Shown: in pieces, positions 59,395 to 64,000 of the stretch
How positions within the stretch are numbered: the first letter of the stretch is position 1
Layout of the letters: every line of letters starts with the position of its first letter
Assembly: GCA_965243775.1 (NCBI GenBank)
Contig: CBDEWF010000078.1
Span: 115,157-179,156, forward strand
DNA length: 64,000 nucleotides
Direction of reading: 5' to 3'
Source of the DNA: Sansalvadorimonas sp965243775
GTDB lineage: Bacteria > Pseudomonadota > Gammaproteobacteria > Pseudomonadales > Endozoicomonadaceae
Notes under the pieces: model-generated
The model's database searches: none
Told to the model about the DNA's origin: nothing
What the model saw: only the letters and a program-made list of their open reading frames with translations
Made by a program: the position numbers and the translations under genes

Positions 59395-60333
59395 TCAGCC
59401 ATCAACAGGACTTTTTACACCCCGCCCCCCTCGATTCAGGACATGGGTGTAAATCATGGTAGTATTGACGTTGGCATGGCCCAATAACTCCTGAACCGTA
59501 CGAATATCATACCCACCTTCCAACAAGTGGGTAGCGAAGCTATGGCGAAAAGTATGACAACTAGCATGCTTGTTGATGCCTGATTTAAGAATAGCGGCCT
59601 TTACATTACGCTGAATTTGACGCTCATTAATATGATGGCGACCAACTTTTCCTGACCGAGGATCATGGCTAAGCTGATTGCTGGCAAAAATATACTGCCA
59701 AGCCAATTCTTTCCCTGCATTGGGATATTTTCTTGCCAGAGCATCAGGTAGATGTACATAGCATACATCATCAGCCAATGCCTTCTGGTGGAGAACGGCG
59801 GAGTATTCAATATGCCTCTTTAGAGGACAAATTACTTTCTGGGGAAGAATAGTTACCCTGTCTTTTCCTCCCTTGCCGGCTCTAACAGTTATTTCATTAC
59901 GATCAAAATCAACATCTTTTACACGTATTCGAATTGCTTCCATTAAGCGCAAACCAGAGCCATACATTAACTGTGATATAAGAAGTGGTGTACCCTCGAG
60001 ATGGGAGAGCACTAACTCAGCTTCACTGTGGGAAAATACTACGGGTAATTTTTTTGGCCGCCTTGAATGAGACCATTCATTGATAATCAACTCCTCTTTT
60101 TGCAGCACGTTCCTGTACAAAAATACTATGGCACTTAAAGCCTGTTGTTGTGTGTTAACCGAAACATGGCGTTTCATGACGAGATAAGAGAGAAACTCAC
60201 TAATTTGTTCTCCTCCCATGCTAGCAGGATGCTTCATCTTATGAAATTTAAGATATTGCCTTATCCAGCTCCAGTAAGCCTTTTCAGTTGCATAAGCATA
60301 GTTTACAGCCCTTATAGCCTGCTGAAACTGCAT
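59395..60333 (-). CDS. intI: Integron integrase (tyrosine recombinase)
   Basis: IntI inserts and excises gene cassettes by attI x attC recombination. The 312-residue protein (ATG 60333, with TGAGG 8 bases upstream; ATG 60345 is also in frame) ends in SPVDG as integron integrases do. Catalytic residues are the arginine in MYGSGLRLMEAI, the HTFRHSFATH box, LLGHANVNTTMIY and the nucleophile tyrosine in IYTHVLNRGG. The IntI-specific insert is present in WQYIFASNQLSHDPRSGKVG with RHHINERQIQRNV, which separates it from phage integrases and XerC/D. It is divergent from a cassette array, and a LexA-like site lies just upstream. Confidence 0.95.
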   Translation of the reverse strand: MQFQQAIRAVNYAYATEKAYWSWIRQYLKFHKMKHPASMGGEQISEFLSYLVMKRHVSVNTQQQALSAIVFLYRNVLQKEELIINEWSHSRRPKKLPVVFSHSEAELVLSHLEGTPLLISQLMYGSGLRLMEAIRIRVKDVDFDRNEITVRAGKGGKDRVTILPQKVICPLKRHIEYSAVLHQKALADDVCYVHLPDALARKYPNAGKELAWQYIFASNQLSHDPRSGKVGRHHINERQIQRNVKAAILKSGINKHASCHTFRHSFATHLLEGGYDIRTVQELLGHANVNTTMIYTHVLNRGGRGVKSPVDG

Positions 60334-60345
60334 CTGTAACCTCAT

Positions 60346-60704
60346 TAAGGGCAGGTCTCTACTGGATAAAGGAACAGTAAAAGTAGCTCGTATAGGTGGT
60401 TATCTCAAACAATTTACAAGCTTTATTTTCACGAAGAGTAGCCTTGGATTAACGGATTAGTGTGATGTGAAGGCAAAATATGAAATTAGAGATTACGACA
60501 ATATTAGTAAGGCTCTACGGCTGTAGATTGTTCTGTAACATTATAATATTATTAAGTTATTTTATAAATAAGTTATTGTATATTGATAGTTTATTATACG
60601 GCTTTTAGCGTATATGCGGCTGTTGTACGACCCCAGCAAGCTGGGTGATGGCATTTAATCTTTTTTATTCTACTTTTACTGGTTCTTAATTCTTGGGGCC
60701 AGTA
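60346..60704. other. Intergenic region expected to hold attI
   Basis: No gene is seen in these 359 very AT-rich bases between intI and the IS91-family gene. The attI site should be here, but I could not fix its core. TGTTGTACGACCCC at 60622-60635 is close to an inverted copy of the start of the attC at 62053. A hairpin CCCAGC / GCTGGG (60634-60648) may belong to the transposon end. Confidence 0.4.
60360..60379. promoter_or_regulatory. LexA-box-like site upstream of intI
   Basis: TACTGGATAAAGGAACAGTA matches 15 of 20 positions of the extended SOS box, with CTGG-N8-ACAG differing from CTGT-N8-ACAG by one base. It lies 26 bp upstream of the chosen intI start. LexA control of integron integrases is established in other integrons. 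Confidence 0.6.
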
Positions 60705-61860
60705 ATGGAAACAAGTGTACAGCAGATTTTCCATAATGCTTTCCCGGCTTATTCGAAATGCCGTCCATTACCCATGGATCATTTAAAAGCCGCCTTCGCC
60801 TTTATGACCTGTCGAACTGCTGCACAGGGAGGCCATGTTCAAGCCTGCCCCGACGGCCATATGCAGGGGATATGGTACAACTCATGTAAACACCGGAGCT
60901 GTCCTCAATGTAACAAAATTGGTGTAGAGCAATGGCTTAGAGCTCAAAAGGAAAAACTGATTGATACTTCACATCATCACTTGGTTTTTACCATTCCCCA
61001 CGATTTGAATGAGCTATGGATCAGAAATAGCAGTTTGATGACAGACCTTCTGTTCCGAGCCACATCTGAGACACTGAAAACACTTCTTAAAAGCCAAACA
61101 TATCTTGGAGCAGAAACCGGCTTTATTCTCAGTCTGCACACTTGGGGACGCAATCTCAGTTTGCATCCCCATATCCACTGTCTAATTACAGATGGCGGTT
61201 TAAATCATAAAGCGAGAGTGGATTCAACCTGTAAAAAAGTGTTTTCTCCCTTTTCGCGTTGTGATGCAGCTATTTCGAGGAAAACTATGTGCTTTTCTTC
61301 GTGAAGACATTCATCAACTGATTCTACCGCCAGATATGTCAGAACAGCTGGTTCATAACCTGCTGAATAAGCTGGGCCGGACAGACTGGAAAGTTTATAT
61401 TCCACAAAAATACGATTACGCAACCGGAGTGGCAATTTATCTCTCTCGTTATGTGAAAGGCGGGCCTATTCACAATCACCAGCTCAAGCGTGAAGGCGAT
61501 AATATAGTCTTGAGTTATACCAGTCATAAAACCAAGACGAGAGAGACAATCTCCTTTACTCATGAAACCTTTATAAAAAGATTACTAATACATGTGCCTT
61601 CCCATGGGAAACGTGTAATTCGCACATACGGGCTTTATGCCGCAAGCTGTATCGACAAACTTAACAAAGCCAGAGCCGCCCACAAACAGAAGCCTGCAAA
61701 GAAACCGCTGAAACTGGATTGGAGAGAATACCTGGAGAGTACAGGCCAAGCTGAGAAAGGATTGTGTCCGACATGCAAAAAAAGACTCGTAATCATCGAT
61801 ACCATTCCCAGGACACGGGATCCGACAAAACCTCTCAGTTCTTTGCAGCTTCTGAGTTGA
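60705..61860 (+). pseudogene. IS91-family (HUH) transposase, frameshifted
   Basis: This rolling-circle transposase has an N-terminal zinc module (CPDGH, then YNSCKHRSCPQCN), the HUH motif in HPHIHCLITDGG, the catalytic tyrosine region IYLSRYVKGGPI and a C-terminal CPTCKKR. ATG 60705 is the sensible start. The frame breaks after DSTCKKV near 61238; the remainder (FLPFRVVMQLFRGKL to the stop at 61860) lies in the +1 frame. A run of six As (61233-61238) is the likely site: with one A fewer the frame is whole, about 385 residues, normal for the family. It sits between intI and the first attC. Confidence 0.85.
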
Positions 61861-62052
61861 TACACCCTTGTGTAGAGATACGCATGGCCAGTAACTATTG
61901 CTTAGATCTTAAAAGCATCAGAATATAAAGATTAAGAATGTCCGACTATAGAAATACACACACCCAAGTAACACTCATATATAAGAGCTCCTGAAAAATA
62001 CGAATCCCTGTACAATCCACAAACATTAAACCCATAGAACGTGCGAGGGTTC

Positions 62053-62105
62053 GTACAACAAGAAGGTACTGCGGACGCTTCGCGCCGCAGACCTAAACGT
62101 TAGCT
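62053..62105 (+). other. attC site 1
   Basis: GTACAACAAGAAGGTACTGC opens the left half, TTCG forms the loop, and the right half CGCCGCAGACCTAAACGTTA ends in the core GTTAGCT. The two halves pair with the mismatches and extra-helical bases typical of attC. It is 53 bp, a short type. The cut point is between G and TTAGCT. Confidence 0.75.
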
Positions 62106-62158
62106 CCTCCAATATTCAACATCGCGTTTAAGGAAAATTCATTTATGAGGCAAAAAAT

Positions 62159-62872
62159 ATGACGTCATGGACAGACTTTTTGTCTGAAGTCAAACAAGCT
62201 GAAAGTGAGCTTGGAAATCCTAGGGAAATTTGGTACAGAGGTCATTCAGACGAAAATTGGCTACTAACACCAAGCCTTCTTAGACAACAGAACTGGGAAG
62301 AAAAAGAGAAAGAACTCTTCTTTGAATTTACCAAAACAGCATCCAGACTATTTGAAAAAAGAAATAGTGACTGGGAAACATTATTTGATATGCAACATTA
62401 TTGGATTCCAACAAGATTACTTGACTGGACAACTGTCATGGGTGTTGCAATAGCATTCATACTTTATAGTGATTATAACGAATCTGAAAATAGTTCTTTA
62501 TTTATATTAGATCCAACATCCTTAAATAGATTAAGTGGTCGAGAAAAAATCATTAATGTGCCAGAGGATAAAGGGTTTGATTACAAATCAATCTACTGGG
62601 AAAAAAGACCTTTTCAAGTAGAAAAACCACTGGCAATTAGACCAAACCACCAGAGTGATAGGATAACAGCTCAAAAAGGTGTTTTTACTGTTCATGGAAC
62701 CATGGACTCTGGATTTGAATCATCAGCAGCAGACTGTTATAGAAAGATTGTTTTGCCTAGTGAAGCAAAAGAAGAAGCAAAAGATTTTCTAAAATGGGCT
62801 AACCTCGATGAATACACAATTTATCCTGATATAGTGGGTATGGCCAACCACATTAAGAGAAAAGTACTTTAA
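62159..62872 (+). CDS. FRG-domain protein, first gene of a two-gene integron cassette
   Basis: The 237-residue protein carries the FRG domain signature: IWYRGHSDENWLLTPSLLR (YRGH at 26-29, FRGQ in most members), the MQHYWIPTRLLDWT core (residues 78-91) and a late QKGVFTVHG. FRG proteins are of unknown activity and often occur with defence or toxin genes. It shares the cassette with a YfbU-family gene 12 bp downstream. A GAGG lies 8 bases before the ATG inside a five-codon minicistron (ATG AGG CAA AAA ATA TGA, 62145-62162) that overlaps the start as ATGA. Composition is far more AT-rich than the core genes, as expected for a mobile cassette. Confidence 0.85.
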   Translation: MTSWTDFLSEVKQAESELGNPREIWYRGHSDENWLLTPSLLRQQNWEEKEKELFFEFTKTASRLFEKRNSDWETLFDMQHYWIPTRLLDWTTVMGVAIAFILYSDYNESENSSLFILDPTSLNRLSGREKIINVPEDKGFDYKSIYWEKRPFQVEKPLAIRPNHQSDRITAQKGVFTVHGTMDSGFESSAADCYRKIVLPSEAKEEAKDFLKWANLDEYTIYPDIVGMANHIKRKVL

Positions 62873-62884
62873 GGAGCAGTAATC

Positions 62885-63388
62885 GTGGAAATTTCAAAAA
62901 AAGACAGAGTTCTATTAATCAATCAATACAAAATACTCTCTGCCATAAAGCCGGATGAGTCCGATCATTACAATGAGCTTATAGATATCTTAGAAAATGG
63001 TTACGAAATTTTTTACTCAATGATTGATGAGTGGATTTCAGATGAAATGCCATCTGATGAAGGTCGTTTTGTCTTAGATATATTAGATTTATACAGGGCA
63101 ATTGAATACTTTAAGAGATCAACAAAAAGCGAAGCTATTAGCAAAAATCACTTCTCAGTATTTGCCGGTTTTGACGGAAACAATGAAACTCAATATATGG
63201 GGTTCGCTCGATTCCTCATCGAAACGCAAGGAAAGTTCTCCGAACAAGAGCAATATTTTAGGCAAAATGATCACTTAAATAGTCATATGCCGATGGTTAG
63301 TAAATATAAGAAAATGCTAGACACATCTAAAAACTATGACATATGGAATATGACTGAAGATCAAGCTTTAGCAATTCTCAACAGCTGA
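62885..63388 (+). CDS. YfbU-family protein, second gene of the cassette
   Basis: The 167-residue protein starts with GTG 62885; the Shine-Dalgarno AAGGAG overlaps the stop of the FRG gene, so the two are translationally linked. It aligns with E. coli YfbU over its length: LLINQYKILSAIKPDESDHYNELIDILENGYEIFY, then DILDLYRAIEYF, then FAGFDGNNETQYMGFARFLI, then NSHMPMVSKYKKML and ALAILN. YfbU has no established function. The stop at 63388 directly abuts attC 2, the usual cassette layout. Pairing with an FRG protein suggests a joint role such as toxin and regulator or two-part defence (inference). Confidence 0.85.
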   Translation: MEISKKDRVLLINQYKILSAIKPDESDHYNELIDILENGYEIFYSMIDEWISDEMPSDEGRFVLDILDLYRAIEYFKRSTKSEAISKNHFSVFAGFDGNNETQYMGFARFLIETQGKFSEQEQYFRQNDHLNSHMPMVSKYKKMLDTSKNYDIWNMTEDQALAILNS

Positions 63389-63445
63389 AGCTAACAAGTG
63401 CGTCCAGGCGACCGCCTTCGGCGGCGCCTGACGCAAGCGTTATAT
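63389..63445 (+). other. attC site 2
   Basis: AGCTAACAAGTGCGTCCAGG begins the left half, TTCG is the loop, and the right half GGCGGCGCCTGACGCAAGCG ends in the core GTTATAT. R''/L'' and L'/R' pair in the standard way (CTAACAAGTGCGTC with GACGCAAGCGTTATA, a few mismatches). It is 57 bp. Confidence 0.85.
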
Positions 63446-63467
63446 TTTTCCCAACCAACGAGCAAAC

Positions 63468-64000
63468 ATGAATCTTCTAGAAGAGTATCAGAACCAACAA
63501 AAGTGGAGAAAATGGGACTCTTATTTCGTAAATATTCCTATATCAGAGAGTGATTGCGTTGTTGATTTGGGTTGCTCTGTAGGATCAGTTTCAGATCTAA
63601 TCTCTGATGAAGTATCTAAAGTTACTGGCATTGATATAAATGACCAATTCATTGATTTCTGTAAAAAGAATAAGAAAGAGAAGCAAGAATATTTTTGTGA
63701 GGATATTCAAAACATAGACTTCAATAATCTTGGAAATTTCTCTGGAGTTTGGTCGAGTTTCACACTTTCATATATTCCTGATCCTGTTAGTACTCTCAAA
63801 ACTATATATCAGAACCTTGACTTTGGTGGATGGATATCACTAGTTGATATTTCATGCTTTATATCTGGAAATATGTCTCCTAATTCTGAATTTTATAATC
63901 AAGTCAAAGATTTCGAGTTAAGTTCTCATGAAAACGGAAATTATGACTTTGACTTTGGCTCCAAAATTCATGGTCTTCTATCTCAAGCCGGTTTTAAGGT
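63468..64000 (+). CDS. SAM-dependent methyltransferase, cassette gene, cut by window end
   Basis: The frame runs from ATG 63468 (MNLLEEYQNQQKWRKWDSYF) to the last base of the window; at least 177 residues are visible and the C-terminus is missing. The class-I methyltransferase motif I is VVDLGCSVGSVSDLI, motif II ends GIDINDQF, and YFCEDIQNIDF and WSSFTLSYIPDPVSTL follow in the order expected for motifs III and IV. The substrate cannot be told. It starts 22 bp after attC 2 and is AT-rich, so it is the next cassette in the array. Confidence 0.85.
   Translation, partial: MNLLEEYQNQQKWRKWDSYFVNIPISESDCVVDLGCSVGSVSDLISDEVSKVTGIDINDQFIDFCKKNKKEKQEYFCEDIQNIDFNNLGNFSGVWSSFTLSYIPDPVSTLKTIYQNLDFGGWISLVDISCFISGNMSPNSEFYNQVKDFELSSHENGNYDFDFGSKIHGLLSQAGFK

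Larger units (their letters stand above)
59395..64000. mobile_element. Chromosomal integron (intI plus cassette array)
   Basis: intI on the minus strand, two attC sites and at least two cassettes reading away from it form a standard integron, which continues past the window. An IS91-family gene occupies the space between intI and the first attC. The cassette DNA is distinctly AT-rich compared with the glycerol genes to the left. Confidence 0.9.

Noticed and set aside
59395..60333. Phage integrase or XerC/D
   Set aside because: The integron-specific insert and the neighbouring attC sites identify IntI. No phage genes are present.
61228..61245. Programmed -1 frameshift in the IS91 transposase
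   Set aside because: The second half lies in the +1 frame, and the -1 frame meets a stop within nine codons. A simple insertion in the A run fits better.

Overview
The window reads as chromosomal DNA of a gammaproteobacterium. The core genes (nrdA-nrdB-yfaE, pyrBI with a leader-peptide attenuator, minCDE, rapA, rhlB, pepD, adhE, glpABC/glpFK/glpD) have close enterobacterial counterparts. The long genes of no known family, the secreted repeat protein and the eukaryote-like neutral ceramidase suggest a marine, animal-associated lineage such as Endozoicomonas. That assignment is inference from gene content, not from a search. No rRNA or tRNA gene was seen.

Layout. 0-7.7 kb: a truncated exported ankyrin-like protein, a 2-Cys peroxiredoxin and grxD on the minus strand, a large exported protein of unknown function, argD, and an M48 metalloprotease lipoprotein. 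7.7-12.2 kb: a 263-bp nested palindromic element abuts glpD, followed by an RstAB-like two-component pair. 12.2-18.6 kb: nucleotide metabolism, with nrdAB-yfaE behind several NrdR-box-like sites and pyrBI behind a 51-codon leader peptide overlapping a terminator. 18.6-24.1 kb: small unknown genes, rhlB, a flavin/PLP-oxidase-like protein and a frameshifted tapT. 24.1-34.2 kb: neutral ceramidase, adhE, an unknown protein, an AlkB-type repair enzyme, a LexA-boxed yebG-like gene and a DUF819 membrane protein. 34.3-41.6 kb: rapA, minCDE, a DUF3301 protein and pepD. 41.6-51.7 kb: an 11-bp-phased TTGTACAG array, an unknown glycine-rich protein, a LysR/EmrAB-type efflux locus, two unknown exported proteins (one with eleven 32-residue Cys/His repeats), a decayed IS66 element and a PP2A-like phosphatase. 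51.9-59.1 kb: the glycerol regulon, with glpABC divergent from glpFK. 59.4-64 kb: a chromosomal integron with intI (minus strand) behind a LexA-box-like site, a frameshifted IS91-family transposase, two attC sites, a cassette carrying an FRG-domain/YfbU gene pair, and the start of a methyltransferase cassette.

How the genes work together. Glycerol enters through GlpF, is phosphorylated by GlpK and is oxidised by GlpD (aerobic) or GlpABC (anaerobic). AdhE disposes of fermentative reducing equivalents, which points to a facultative anaerobe. NrdAB and YfaE make deoxynucleotides and PyrBI starts pyrimidine synthesis. AlkB, the YebG-like protein and the integron integrase form a DNA-damage theme, two of them with LexA-type operators.

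Non-coding structure is unusually rich. It includes a dispersed AAACAGCCATGAG repeat family that overlaps gene ends, two nested palindromic elements, several tandem operator-like arrays and a 19-bp perfect inverted repeat. The most novel unit is the integron cassette carrying the FRG-YfbU gene pair.
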